DNA of 64,000 bases from Eulemur rufifrons (taxonomy: Eukaryota; Chordata; Mammalia; Primates; Lemuridae). Position numbers and translations under genes: made by a program. The stretch is taken from assembly GCF_041146395.1 (NCBI RefSeq), contig NC_090996.1, positions 30,156,738 to 30,220,737 of the forward strand, read 5' to 3'. The notes beneath the pieces were generated by a model that was given only the letters and a program-made list of their open reading frames with translations, searched no databases and was not told the origin of the DNA. This document shows positions 24,655-36,310 of this stretch, piece after piece. Position 1 is the stretch's first letter, and each line of letters opens with the position of its first letter.

Positions 24655-24865
24655 CTAGTCATTTAACTGCTGTGTGACCTCAGGCACATTAAGTAACCTC
24701 TCTGGACCTCAGTTTCCTCGTCTGTAAAATGGGGATAATATCAACTGAACCTACTTCATGGGGTAGCAGAGTGTGAACCAAGACCTGGGACTTGGGTCCC
24801 TGCTGTATCCCCAGCTCCAGAGCAGCGCCTGGCTGCAAATAGTCATTGAATGAAAGTAAACGCTC
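24655..24865 (+). repeat. MIR followed by an L2-like end
   Basis: 'GTGTGACCTCAGGCACATTAAG', 'CTCAGTTTCCTCGTCTG' and 'AAAATGGGGATAATATC' are MIR; 'CTGTATCCCCAGCTCC' and 'CATTGAATGAAAG' further on look like an L2 end. Confidence 0.8.
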
Positions 24866-25165
24866 AACAGGCATCCTAGGAAGATGGTGTCTGGCTCATC
24901 TTTCCACTGTGCTGCTGCCCAGGTCCTGTGAACACAAACTCTTTGCACACATCACTGGCTAGAAATGGACCCCCCATACCTCTTTGGGGCCCCAAATATG
25001 CTCCCTCTCATTCTCCTATCTGCCCTCGGGACCAAGACAAAAAGTGCTGGCAGGCGCTCGGGACATTCCTTTCCCGCCTGCTGCCCCAGCCGTTGGCTTT
25101 TCTACAGACTCAATGGGACACAAAGACACACTCTGCCAAGTGCACCTCCGTTGTCAAGGCCAGGG

Positions 25166-25179
25166 GTCACCATGGCAAC
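25166..25179. promoter_or_regulatory. RFX X-box-like palindrome
   Basis: GTCACCATGGCAAC matches the X-box form GTYRCCATGGYRAC at every position. It lies in ABAT intron 1, in non-repeat, moderately GC-rich DNA. Binding is inferred from sequence only. Confidence 0.55.
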
Positions 25180-25489
25180 CCATAAAGCCAGAGGCCTGGG
25201 CTGCCACAGATGGGGCTAACAGGGCCCCATTCACGGGGCGAGAGTGCAGGGACAGAAGGCTTTATCTCAGATCCGGCTTCCCTCCGCCGCTCCAAAGCCT
25301 CTCCTGGCTGTCCCCGAGGGTGGGCCCGACCCTCCCTTCCTCCCTCCCTGCAGGCATGATTCCTATAACCTCTTGTTGGAGGCACTATACAGTCATCAGT
25401 GACTTGTATAAGGAGACAGGAACGCTGTTCTCGGAAACATGCAAGTGTCGACTCCTAAGAAAGGCTGGAAGGTGAAGTTGAGGAAGTAA

Positions 25490-25640
25490 CATGGGCCAGA
25501 AATTAGGTCTAAATCATGGCTGGGCCATATATTAGAGCTTGATGGCTCTGGGCAATTGGTCAACTCAGCGGGGTCTCAGTTTCCTCATCTGTAAAATAGG
25601 AAGAATGAAACCTATCCATGAGGTCACACGGCACTCAGTT
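25490..25640 (+). repeat. MIR fragment
   Basis: 'GGGTCTCAGTTTCCTCATCTG' and 'TAAAATAGGAAGAATG' are the MIR core and tail. Confidence 0.8.
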
Positions 25641-26345
25641 GGGTTAGGGCCAACTGAAGAATGTACACAGGATATAGAAGAGATGGCTCGTTGCAGGTCA
25701 TTTTCTGTTTCTGAAAAGCTCTCTAACCTTGGGAAGGCATTTCCTGTACGGCCCTGATGCGCTAGGGAAGACTTTTGGCACATGCAGTGGCTCTGCTACG
25801 AACCACAGCATCCGGGTTCCACGAGAGGGAAGTTGGCCTCCCTCAGCCTCTGCCACCCTCATGCCCCTGTCTCAGAGTCCCCCCGCCCCGCCCCTGCCCA
25901 GGCTCCCATCAGCAAGGATTAGGTGAAGTTAAATCAGGAAAGCAGTGAGCGTGAACACATCATTGCTCGCAGGCAGGTAGTCACCTAGCCTGCGAAAAAA
26001 AAGTAGAGAGGAAGAGGAACAGAGAAGGCTTCAAATTCAAGCCCTCGGAATGTGAAAGACAGAGGGCCTTGATTGTTGGGGTAGGAAACATGCGGAAAGA
26101 AACGTCTGCAGAAAGATGAGCTAGTTTTGAAATTCTGCTCCTACGAGGAAGGAGGAGAGACAGAGTGGCATCTGGCCTGGGAAGGACGCTTGTGCCCACC
26201 CTGAAGAAGGTACCCAGGCCAAAGCCCCCAAAGGTCCAGCTTTTAAAATCTGTTTGTCCATCTTTGATTCTGTAAAATTAAATTGAAAAAAAAAATGGGA
26301 ATAAATGTAATAGTAGGTAACATCTATACAGCAAAAAAAAAAAAA
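25641..26345 (-). other. ABAT: ABAT intron 1, no feature recognised
   Basis: Unique-looking sequence; poly(A) tract at 26333-26348. Confidence 0.5.
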
Positions 26346-26349
26346 AAAT

Positions 26350-26475
26350 CTGTTTGTCCAGGTCCATAAATGTTTGCTCAGCACCTGTGCTAAGCTCTGG
26401 AGATACCTCAGTAAACAAGAACACGTGCTGCTCCCCGTCCTATGGGACTTCGTGTTCTAGTGGGGAGGACAGAGG
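26350..26475 (+). repeat. old interspersed repeat, family not named
   Basis: 'GCTCAGCACCTGTGCTAAGC', 'GGAGATACCTCAGTAAACAAG' and 'GTTCTAGTGGGGAGGACAG' form a familiar ancient repeat, probably of LINE/L2 or related type. Confidence 0.5.
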
Positions 26476-26724
26476 AAGACACACTTCCCATTCGGAGAAA
26501 ACAAACCACTTTTAAGGGCTCCAGGAACTGCTATGTACCCAAATATTTCAGCATATAACAAATGAAACATTTATATCTCCTTCAAGGACTGCTCAGCTTG
26601 TGACTCGGAAACACTTTCTTGGTGGCTGGAGTCATGGTGTGTGCCTGACGGCATTCCTGCATTCCCTTGCAAATATTTTAACTCTTCCATAATTCAAAGG
26701 ATCTTGCATTTACGTGTGTATGTG

Positions 26725-26890
26725 TCTGCTCTGATTTAATGAATGAAAGCCTACTGTGTCCGGATTTCACACACACCATCTCATCTAGTCCTGGGAGGCA
26801 AATACCACTATTTTCACTGTTTTCAGATGAGGAAATAGGCACAGAGAGGTTTTGCCACTTGCACAAGGACGCACAACTGGAGATAATGGA
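26725..26890 (-). repeat. MIR (antisense)
   Basis: 'CCATCTCATCTAGTCC', 'TCAGATGAGGAAATAGGCACAG' match a reverse MIR. Confidence 0.82.
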
Positions 26891-27780
26891 TATTTTAACA
26901 ATTATCTGTGATAGTTTGCCTCATTTTTCTGGCCTCCTGTTCTTCTAGCCAACCCTTATTTAAACATTTGGGGGCAGAAGAGCTAGTGAAGGGGGGGTCC
27001 AGGAATAAAGAAGAAGTGTCTCACTGTACGCAGGCATTGCCTTCCATGGAAAACTTTCAACCAGACAGGTGGGCTCGCCCCTTGCTTCTCAGGTGGCCAT
27101 AGTGGCCACCAATCATAGGACCCTGGCCAAAGGTTCGGGCCTTCTGGATGGCACTTGGGTGTTGATTTCGATGAGCCACCTCCCCGTCTGGTGGCTTGTT
27201 TTCGCGAGTTATCAGACTCAAGCACTTAGGGAGCGCTTTGAGTCTCCCCAGGGAACACCAGCGGGTGGATGGCTGGAGTGGGGACAGTATGCTGACGATG
27301 CCTTTTTAACTTAGTTCAGGCATGTTTAGGCGAAGGAGTGGGCCTGGGGGACAAAAAGTGGCACCAAAGACAGGCCTAGGCTGTGGAGCTTTCTTTGGGG
27401 AGGGGGGCTAGTTACAGGACACTCCTGACAATGTGCCTCCCCCTCCCCCAGAATCAATTGCCTCCCCAGTGTTTTTGTCCACACAGCACCAAATATCCAC
27501 AGTGAACAAAACTGACAGGATTTGTCCTGGGGTGGCATCCTCCATGGGAGGGGGCAATAACCTACCAAGGTGTCCAAATCTACCTGGGTTCCTCCCTCTC
27601 ATCAGGAGGCATCTCCACCTTCGCTTTGAAAAAGTCTCCATTTCATGACTTCTTGATACTTTTACGGGAAAACAAACTTCCTAAGTAAAAAAAGCAAATC
27701 TCTAAAATGACACTCTTTGGGAAATGTACAAAAACCCCAGCTGTCCTCCAGGCAAAAAGAGCAGGGTTGCAGGAACGGCT
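26891..27780 (-). other. ABAT: ABAT intron 1, no feature recognised
   Basis: No repeat or exon signature seen. Confidence 0.5.
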
Positions 27781-27784
27781 CCAG

Positions 27785-28130
27785 AGCTTTAATCGAACCA
27801 TTCATTTTTTTCTGAATAGCAAACCAGACACAGTCACTCTCTTGCTTGAATACTCCCTGGGTTCCAGCTACCCCTAGAACGAAGCCCAGCTGCAAGGCTG
27901 GACACACATAACCCCCACCCCCCTCAGCTGCATCTCCCGCCTGGACTGCACACACTCTGCCCTCTCGTCGCTCACATGATACTGTCTGTTGGAAATGTCC
28001 TTTCTGTCCTGGCCTCCTGTTGACATTCCCGGAACTCTTGTGCAATTTTGCATGGTATACCTCCCGTCACCTGCTCCAGGAAGCCTTCCTGACCCTTCAA
28101 CTCAGGGTTCGATGATGCTCATCTGTATTT
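27785..28130 (+). mobile_element. L2 3' region fragment
   Basis: 'CTCTTGCTTGAATACTCCC', 'AACGAAGCCCAGCTGC' and 'CAGGAAGCCTTCCTGACCC' follow the L2 3' region. Confidence 0.6.
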
Positions 28131-28189
28131 CTCTCGTAATCCATCTGTTCTTTATATTTACTGGTTACTGGTCACCTGTTGCCTGAAGA

Positions 28190-29610
28190 CAGTGCTACAT
28201 CATCCTAAGGACCCAGGTGAGGATGGTGGAACCAGACTGCAACGTCTCTGTATTCTGTTCCAGTGCAGGAGGCTTACAGCAAATAAGTAAACACATAACA
28301 GAATCCCACAAGGTGATGCATCTCGGCAACCCCAGCACTCAAGCACCTCGCCACCCCTGGAGAAGGCTGCATAAATGTTTGCTGCACTCCATGAACTGAA
28401 TACCTCTACCAGGAGTCCCACAGCCACCGCCTGAGTCCCGAGGTCACTCTGGCAACAATCCTTTCCTTTCCACGCCCTTGGAAGGGGCATAGGGAGAGTG
28501 AACTAGGTGACCGATGAGGATCCACCCCACCTGCCCGCCTGCTGGGGACTGAAGCCACCCCTCCTTCTGCATTCTACTCCCAGGATGGCTTTTCATGTGT
28601 GAACATCTGGCTCAAGAGACTGAAGAGTTTGGAGTGAATTTCTAAACACTCCCTATCTGGGTTCTTTTTTGGTGGCTCTAAGGAGCTATAATGTCAAGGA
28701 GTGGAAACAACACAACCCAAAGAAACAAACAAGCAAAATATGGAGGCTCGTTTCAGCCCTCTGGGGTGGACTTTGGGAGGTTCTGGTAAGCTCGTGTATT
28801 TATGTGACTACTGCACAGAAGTGTGTTCCCTTGGGGGTCTTTACAGCGCACCTGGAAGGGCAGGTTCTCCACCATGGAGGCAGGGACCTGGAAGCTGAGT
28901 GACTGATTTGCAGGGAAGTTACATGGGCAGCCCTGTGCTGGAAAGAGTGTGGGATAAGGACAACTCTAACACTGTGTGCCAAACTGAGATCACTGGAGGC
29001 TGCTGTTTAGGAGTCACCTGCCCAGAGGCATAGGCTGGCTCAGGGGACCTCAGGGTCCAGAATGGAGCCTGGCAATGCATACTTGTCAAATTCAGTAATA
29101 GAGTCCCAGCCCCACATTGCAACAACCACAGAAGTCAGAACTGAAAAGCTACCTCCAAACCTTGTCCGTCAGATTAATATGATGTTCCTCAACTCTTTCT
29201 TCATTCTTGTTCACCTAAAGATTCTTTGTTAGGCAAATCCCCCGTGACATTTTAATTCCACACATAAACTGTATTGTCTATTTATATATTCCATTGTACA
29301 TCTACTGTATTCATAAAGACTAAGATTTTTTGCTTCCCCATAAATCAGTGTTCACCCTCTTGGGGACAATATTGATGCCCTGTTGGGCATGCAGGGATTA
29401 ATGGCACACCTGTCACATGCAAGTTGCCCGATTGGGCATTTCCTCTGCTTGGTCTCATTCCACCCTTGCAACTGTCTTACACAGTAGGCATCACTGGCCC
29501 TATTGCACAAATGACTACAAAGTCACTCACGTTCAAACCGGAAGAGCTTCTTGTGGAAGAACAAGACTGCTGGGTTATCTTTAGTAATTTCACCATAATA
29601 TGGGGTGGGG
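28190..29610 (-). other. ABAT: ABAT intron 1, no clear feature
   Basis: Mostly unique-looking sequence; a faint reverse MIR may lie at 29430-29540. Confidence 0.45.
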
Positions 29611-29619
29611 GCATAGGGA

Positions 29620-29780
29620 GGGTTTTGAACCTGGGCTTGAATCTGGCTCTGCTTGTTCTCTCAACTGGAAAAAGAGTATGAGAGAGCACTGCCGTCCCCA
29701 GGCTGCTGGGGATTAAAGGAGATAACCCACGTGCAAAGCTAGGCAGAGTGCCCAGCATGTAGTGGGCACTGAGAAATTTT
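29620..29780 (+). repeat. MIR fragment
   Basis: 'GAACCTGGGCTTGAATCTGGC', 'TAAAGGAGATAACCCACGTG' and 'GCAGAGTGCCCAGCATGTAG' fit MIR. Confidence 0.75.
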
Positions 29781-29784
29781 CAAA

Positions 29785-30140
29785 CCTACTTAAAAGTTAT
29801 AAACATAATTGAACAACCACCTGTAATCCTAAAACCACCAAGTGTTAACACTTTGCCACATTTATACCCACTTTCTTTATCTATCCATTCATCCTTCATC
29901 CATCATTACCTATCTTTTGAATTATTTGAAAGTTAGTTGCACACTTGTATTTCAGCCCTAAATCTTTCAGCTTGTATCTTCTAAGAATAAGGACATTCTC
30001 CTACATAACCTCAGTACAAATTATCTGAGATACAAAGTATTTCACTCTCAGCAAATGTTATCATTGATACACAGTCTATGTTCAAATTTCCCCACTTGTC
30101 CCCGAAATGTCTTTTGCGGCTGTTTTCTGTTCCTCTGAGG
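29785..30140 (+). repeat. old LINE-like repeat, family not named (copy 1 of 3)
   Basis: 'GTTAACACTTTGCCACATTT', 'GACATTCTCCTACATAACC' and 'GTTCAAATTTCCCCACTTG' form a recognisable ancient repeat, also seen at 32835-33065 and 61930-62095. Confidence 0.55.
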
Positions 30141-31488
30141 CAGCTGCACACCAGCATTCGGGCCCATGGCTCTGGAATCTCTTTTTAGCCTGGAAGCATT
30201 TCTCAGCCATTTTGCCTTTTAAGACATTGACATTTCAAGAATCCTGACCAGTCACTTTGCATGCATTTGCACCGATGTTTTTCTTTATGTTCTTGCAAAA
30301 TAAACTGCAGCTCTTGGGCAAATGTGGGGAAAGAGGTCGGTAGGACACAGGATGCCACAGGCCTAAGGTACCTGGGGCAGATAGAGGAGGGTAGACGGTG
30401 TTAGCTGTACTTGGGTGGAAGTTAAGGATTTCCTGGAAGCAGCAGCAGAGGGTGTTTAAAGATGGTTAGAGCTTTGGCAAGTGGACAAAAGTGGCCATGG
30501 CAGGTAAATGGCAGGTAGATGCCAGGGGCAGGGAAAGAGGATGGCATCTTGGAGGAAAGGCAGGTGGCAGAAGTGTCTCTGGGTATGATGGTACCATGTG
30601 TGATCAGGTCTATTCCTACTTGGACTGCCGACTTCCTGGGGCCAGTCTTTGTCTCTGGCTGTCCTCTCTGCGAACGCCAAGTGCCTTCTCCTAGAGTGAC
30701 TGCTGGACAAGTTTTCCCAAATACCTGTGGACAGGCAAAGCACGAGGGCCTCCCTTCCAGAGGTGACTTGGCTGCCAGCTCCTACACCCTGACTACAGGA
30801 CCTTCAGTGGCAACCTGGCAGATTCCCACATCTTGCCCTGCAAATGAAGTTTCATTTTATAAAATTGCTTCCTTCTGGCTGCCTCTTGGGGCATGGGCTG
30901 CTTCTGTGAAGAAATTCAAAATGAACTTCTAATCGGCCACAAGATGTGAAGGGACCGGCTATCCAGAGCTTACTCACTCTGTTCTTGGCATGAGCCACCC
31001 AGGTTGTCTACTGAGATTCTCACTGCAAACTCCTCCCGAAATGCCCACTGACAGCGCGCCCTCAGCCCTCCCTTCCCCTGAGTTGCAAAGAGAAAGGGGT
31101 ATGTAAGTGTGCTGTTTTAGCCCTTAGAATGAAAGGATTTATTTTGGGGCTTGAGCAAAAATGCCTTGTCAAGGTGACCCTCACTTCATTTCCTGGGACC
31201 AGAGCAGGCCGACAGTGGAACTGCAAGCCTACTGATAAGCCCAATGTCCTTATCTGTCATTTTAATGTCCATCTTTTGTTATTTTGCTCCCACTTTCAAG
31301 GGGCGCATCTTCCTGTGTTCTCTTCACAAAATATCCTTGAAAAATCTGACATGTATGTGTGTTCTTCACACAGAAAGCCACACGCTTGCACACACGTACA
31401 CGGGTGTGGACACACTTGCACACCACAACACTATAGATAACTGTCACTGACACACACCTCCACATGCCAGCAGACATGAATGTGAGGA

Positions 31489-31490
<2 letters not shown>
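30141..31490 (-). other. ABAT: ABAT intron 1, no feature recognised
   Basis: Unique-looking; CA-rich words from 31350 lead into the CA tract. Confidence 0.5.

Positions 31491-31492
<2 letters not shown>

Positions 31493-31519
<27 letters not shown>
31493..31519. repeat. (CA)n microsatellite
   Basis: Thirteen or so uninterrupted CA units. Confidence 0.95.
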
Positions 31520-31699
31520 CCCTGCACTCACGGTGCCTGGCAGTCGGGGTGCTGCAGCAAGCCCAGCTCGCCTGCTTAAAATGCCTCCTCTAGGTCATTC
31601 TGCAGAGTCCCAGGAATGCAGCTGTCTAGGTTCATCCCAAGAGGTGCCTCTGGGCACCAGCTCCCCCCTGCAGAGGGTGGTCCAGACTTCCAGACAGTC

Positions 31700-31960
31700 C
31701 CCAGAACATGGGCACAGGTACAGGAGAGAGAAAAGGGTCCCTCAGGAGCAAAGCAGGTTTGGGAAAAGGGTGCACTCAGCTGGTACCCAGCAAGTGGGCG
31801 AGGGGGAGGGATGGAGAGAAGGTGAAGGTGGGGGGTAGAGAGCAAGAAAGACTGAAAGATGGACTCAGAAAGCCGGGCAATTTTCAGACAGAAACAAGAA
31901 GGAAAGGATTCACACAGAAACAAAGAGAAACAGAGGCAGGAAAAAAGATCTAAATGGAGA
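31700..31960 (+). other. purine-rich tract
   Basis: The plus strand is dominated by G and A (GGGCGAGGGGGAGGGATGG onwards), with long frames caused by the bias. Not coding. Confidence 0.6.
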
Positions 31961-32399
31961 GGGGAAAATAGAATACAGACTTTTAAAAAAGATGTTTTGA
32001 GCCTGGCTCGGTTTAAGCCAGAAAGATGAACCCCAGCATCTCAGACCTTCTGAGACAAGCTGTTTCCCTCCCCTTTCCCCTTTGCAGGGGGCTCTTCCTA
32101 GATTTTTCTTTGACAGGCTCAGGAATCCCTGAAGGGACAAGGCAGAGATCCGAGGCTTTAGGTCCCTAAATGGCTTCCCCAGGTCTCTGCTGCCAGGGCG
32201 GGTCTAGCCGTAGCCATGACCGGGGTCTGAGGGGCATGAAGTCATCTCCCAAGGCCTCCAGGGCAGAGGGGCTACTCTGACCCCATCTAGAGGATGGGGG
32301 AGGAACCTCGGGAAACCAATTATTCTAGACCCTCCCATTGCAGCCGGTCCACAAGGGGCCCAGGAGAGGAAGTGGCGATGATCACAAGATGGGGGGAGG

Positions 32400-32710
32400 G
32401 GGACACAGAGCTTTTCGGTCACGTGCTGCTCATCAGTTGCCATGACGACAGCAAGGGGGTGGGGGCACCCAGATAGGAGGCTGCAAGAGAGACATGTTGG
32501 TTCTAAATCACCGTGACAGCGCTTCAGTCGAGCCATTACGCCGTTGCTGGGGCAACCAATGGGATCAAATCGCTGAGGAGATCTATAATTATTACAAGCC
32601 AGATACCGGCATCCTTGGCGCAGTAATCAGCACGTTAGAGCAATTCAACCTGAACTCCGGCAAGAAATGTCAGCCCCCCGGCCCCAAAATCTGGGATGAA
32701 TAAGGCCAAA
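32400..32710. promoter_or_regulatory. candidate intronic regulatory element of ABAT
   Basis: Non-repeat sequence with more CpG than its flanks. It holds an E-box CACGTG at 32420-32425, an X-box-like GTTGCCATGACGAC at 32436-32449 and a palindromic GTTGCTGGGGCAAC at 32543-32556. A 69-codon plus-strand frame (32494-32703) crosses it but resembles no protein I know. Enhancer function is inferred from the clustering of sites. Confidence 0.4.
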
Positions 32711-32834
32711 GGAGATTGTGCAAAGTAGATCTATTGATGCTACAGATTGGGAACCTAGAAGCCTCTTGGCCAAATGAGAAATAAATATTAGGGGAAACCA
32801 CATGAAAGTGCCAATATTTACCAATGAAAACAAT

Positions 32835-33065
32835 TTCCCATGGATTTATTATGGAAATTTCCAATGTAAAGCAAAGTTGAAAGAATTTTACAGTGAATAC
32901 CTGTACGCCCACCACCCAGTTTCGAGCATCAACGTTGTTACTGTGCTTGCTTTGTCACACATCTACCATCCATCTATCCCTCAATCCTTTCCCTTTTTTG
33001 ATGCCTTTCAAAGTAAATTGCAGACATCAGTTCTCTTCCCCCAAAATACTTCAGCCTGAATAAAA
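32835..33065 (+). repeat. old LINE-like repeat (copy 2 of 3)
   Basis: 'CACCACCCAGTTTCGAGCATC' and 'TTTCAAAGTAAATTGCAGAC' match the family at 29785-30140 and 61930-62095. Confidence 0.55.
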
Positions 33066-33154
33066 TTAAGTATTTGATCATTTCTGAACAACAAAAACAG
33101 CTATTTCATATGGTTCCATCTAAATAGAATAAAATGAAGGTTTTTCTGCCATTC

Positions 33155-33345
33155 TGTCCATTTATTCATCCATTTCTCTATCCACCCACCCATCCACTCC
33201 ATCTTCCCATCCACTCATCCATCTGTCCATCTGTCCACCTGTTCATCCATTCCACCCACTCCATCTATCCACCCATCTACTCCATCTTCCCATCCACTCA
33301 TCCATCTGTCCATCCGTCCATCCACCCACCCCACCCCAACTCTGG
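33155..33345. repeat. CATC/CATT tetranucleotide array
   Basis: Imperfect repeats of CATC, CATT, CCAC and CTGT words across about 190 bp, partly in longer units such as 'CCATCTTCCCATCCACTCAT'. Confidence 0.9.
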
Positions 33346-33639
33346 GAGATCTCATGCATACTCATGGTTTCCACAAGTGAGTCAGTATCCCCAGATCTTC
33401 CTCCCTGGTCCAGCAGATACCTCTAACAGGATGTCCTGCATATCAAGGTCAGTATGGACTCTGGGCTCCATCCTGTCCTCTCTCTTGTCCTCTCATTGAG
33501 TACCCATCATTTCCTAGCTGGCCAGTTGCCCCAGCCTCCTGCCTGGCCTCCCTGCTGCCATCTCACCTTCCCTCTGCTTTCTCCACACTGACTTGTTATT
33601 ATGAAATATCTGACCATGTTCGTGGTGGTGGGCAACTGG

Positions 33640-34005
33640 CTTTTCACACAATTGCTGGCAGGATGGGAAATTTATACAAATGTCTTGGTGAGCAATTCAT
33701 CAAAATCTATAAAATTTTAAATGCACAAATGATTTTTTCCCCACAATAGTTCTACTTAAAGGAATTTGTCTCACTAATATAAACTGAGAATAACCAAAAT
33801 GTCCATCAGTAGGAACTGGTTAAAATAATTTTGGTACACCCATCATGTAGAATAACATGCATCCAATAAAAAAGATTGATGTAGTGATTTAGGTACTGAT
33901 GTGGAAAGTGTTTAACATAGTAGGTTAAAACAAGTTCCAAATGGGTATGTGTAGTCTAATGTCTCTCATGTCCCCAGCAACGCCTTACACTTGTGTTATC
34001 ATACA
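33640..34005 (+). mobile_element. old L1 3' fragment
   Basis: 'AACCAAAATGTCCATCAGTAGG', 'CTGGTTAAAATAATTTTGGTAC' and 'GCATCCAATAAAAAAGATTG' fit L1ME. Confidence 0.7.
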
Positions 34006-34309
34006 GATTTAAGATATCATAGGGGCTAGTGCATGCAGGGAACATGGCTTTATGGGCTACCTCTTCCTTGTCACAGATGTCAATGCTAACTCTCCACCAG
34101 GTTGGGGAACAAAAGTTGAGGCCCAGGCATAGCATTCCTGCCCCTCAAGTCCCCTTAGACTATACCCGGTGCTCTGCCAGCACCATCAGGGAAGGTGGGC
34201 CCTGCAGGTTGCTCGGTTATACTGAATATTGGTCGTCTCTCTTGCTCTGGGGACCACTGTGGAAACTACTTAACCAGAGGGTGAAATAAACACAGAGACA
34301 CACCAAGGA

Positions 34310-34490
34310 GGCTTGGAAAGTTTCCAAGGAACCCAACAGACCTGGTTCTAGTTCCTGCTCAGATCTAGAAGTGCTCCAAAGCCTATCTCCTCTCTCTAAG
34401 GGCCTGTCCTTACCTCCCAAGGTCATTCTGAAGATCAAATATAGCCATGGAGGTTCACGCAAAAGTCTATCTTGCTAAACAAATGAGAGT
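34310..34490 (+). repeat. MIR fragment
   Basis: 'CAGACCTGGTTCTAGTTCCTGC' and the following TCTAAGGGCCTG-type core fit MIR. Confidence 0.55.
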
Positions 34491-34569
34491 TACTGTTACT
34501 CATTTATCGTCAGGATTTACTTAGCCCACTTCTGAATACTAGGCATGCCTAACTCATGTAGCAAAAACT

Positions 34570-34790
34570 ATAGCCTTCGTTTGGGTTTGAGCACCTATCT
34601 TGTGGCTAGGACTGAACTAAGCACTTTACATATATGATCTCATGGAAACCTCAAAACAATGCTTTTGTGGTGGGGTTTTTATTCCCATTTTACAGAAGTT
34701 AGCATTACAGAAGTTAGCATTACAGATGTTAGCATTACAGATGTTAGCGGAGGCACAAAGAAGCATTTTTAATCTTAACCTTCTTATGGA
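34570..34790 (-). repeat. MIR (antisense) with an internal tandem array
   Basis: 'GCACTTTACATATATGATCTC' and 'TCCCATTTTACAGA' are reverse MIR; the core is then replaced by a 15-bp tandem array. Confidence 0.75.
34692..34748. repeat. 15-bp tandem repeat, 3.8 copies
   Basis: Units ACAGAAGTTAGCATT, ACAGAAGTTAGCATT, ACAGATGTTAGCATT and a partial ACAGATGTTAGC. Only one A/T site differs between them. Confidence 0.95.
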
Positions 34791-34949
34791 AATAAATATA
34801 ATTTCTTATAGCTCCTTGTGAAATTCTTTCCACTTATCACACTTTGTACTTACACATTTATTTGCATATCTGTTTAATGCATGCCTTCTGTGAAAGCCAG
34901 TCCATTCCCAAGAGATGGGCTGCACAAGTGCCTGAAACGTTGAGTATTT

Positions 34950-35045
34950 GTCGAATTAATTTTTACAATTCCCATTTTACAGATAAGGGAGCTGGGAGTT
35001 CACAGAGTAACTTCTCCAAATGCCACAATTATAAAACAAAATTAT
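34950..35045 (-). repeat. MIR fragment (antisense)
   Basis: 'CCCATTTTACAGATAAGGG' followed by a GAGTAACTTCTCC string fits MIR. Confidence 0.6.
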
Positions 35046-35079
35046 TATGATCATATTGTGTGCAAAGTCCTAATCCAGG

Positions 35080-35530
35080 GGCATAGAGTTGCTACCAAGA
35101 AACATGGGCAAATGGCTAGCATAGTTATACTCAAGCAATAGCATCATGTAGACTGTGAAATCTGACTTCTCTCTTAACTGCTTTGTGAATTTGATATGCT
35201 CAGAGATGTTCAGAGCAGCATAATTTAAAAAGCATGCACAGCTGAAAACAATGTAACCAACGAACAGTAGAGGATTCCTCAAATAAGTTGTGGTACAACA
35301 ACTTGATTGTATGACATTTACGGAAAACTGTGTAAAAAAGACAAGAAAATGGTTTTTGAAGCAATGTAATGAGACCAAAAAAAAGACCATAAAATTTTAT
35401 ATGCAGTCTGTCTATAATTTTGTAGAGGCACAAAAACAAAACCATAAACCAATAAAGGAAGGCTGGAAAGTGTATTTTCTGTTTAACACTGTTTTATCTT
35501 GGATGTGAGGCTAGGAAGTGGCTTCTACTT
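35080..35530 (+). mobile_element. old L1 3' fragment
   Basis: 'GTTCAGAGCAGCATAATTTAAA', 'AGTAGAGGATTCCTCAAATAAG' and 'TTTATAGTTTTTG' follow L1ME. Confidence 0.6.
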
Positions 35531-36085
35531 GTTTCCACCTTTTTATAGTTTTTGATTCTTCATTAATAACCTGCGTTATTAATTTTATCACACATTTGGA
35601 GGAAAGAAGCCTCTCTAGCTTTCTCAAATAATATGCAGACAGAGAAACTTGAACAGCACACAGGAGTAACTTCAGTTCATGACAGCTGCGTGTGTCTAGA
35701 CATTTAATTATAGGAAAACAACTATTGAATAACTTGACATGGCATTAACAGAGAGCCCAGAGGCACTTCAAAATTGATCTGTGTTCAGTTTGGTGTCCGA
35801 AGGTGTGGAAAGAGGAGATGCGATTCCAAATGGATTATAACAAGGACATTAGTGTTCTGGCATTGAACCAGGTCAAATTGGATTCCAATCCCCAGGTGGA
35901 AATACTTAAAGCTGAAAGTAGGTCAGCATAATCAGGGAGTTAGTGCGTTTGTAGTTGACACAAAGTTAAACTTCTCTATTCATCCTAAGATAGTGAAGGA
36001 AAAAAAAGAGAAGCTCGGAGGTTATTAAGTCTAGAATTCCCAGAAGGCCAGGAAAGAGGATGTTCTTTGAGGCTATGCTGCTCTG
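35531..36085 (-). other. ABAT: ABAT intron 1, no feature recognised
   Basis: AT-rich sequence, no element identified. Confidence 0.5.
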
Positions 36086-36089
36086 GGAT

Positions 36090-36310
36090 TCAAATTCTAG
36101 GCAAGGGGTCTACAACTATGGCGTTGGCCTGATTTTGTAAATATAAGGTTTTATTAAAACACAGCTAAACCCATCCATTTATTCACTCATGGCTGCTTAT
36201 GTGCTACCCCTGCAGAGTTGAGTATTTGCCAGAGAAACCATGGGGCCCATGCGGCTGAAAATATTGACCATCTGGCCCTTCATAGAAATAGTTTGTTGAC
36301 CCCTGAGCTA
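36090..36310 (+). mobile_element. DNA-transposon remnant, family not named (copy 1 of 2)
   Basis: 'GGGTCTACAACTATGGCGTTG', 'AGGTTTTATTAAAACACAGC', 'GCAGAGTTGAGTATTTGCC' and the end 'AGTTTGTTGACCCCTG' match the element at 49230-49562. Confidence 0.6.

Noticed and set aside
32494..32703. 69-codon plus-strand frame with a non-repetitive translation
   Set aside because: No known family fits, and a start context and splice partners are lacking. It is treated as part of a possible regulatory element instead; conservation of codon positions would change this.
33155..33345. Possible CRISPR-like regular repeats
   Set aside because: Units are short imperfect tetranucleotides without spacers of equal length, in a mammalian genome. 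It is a simple repeat.
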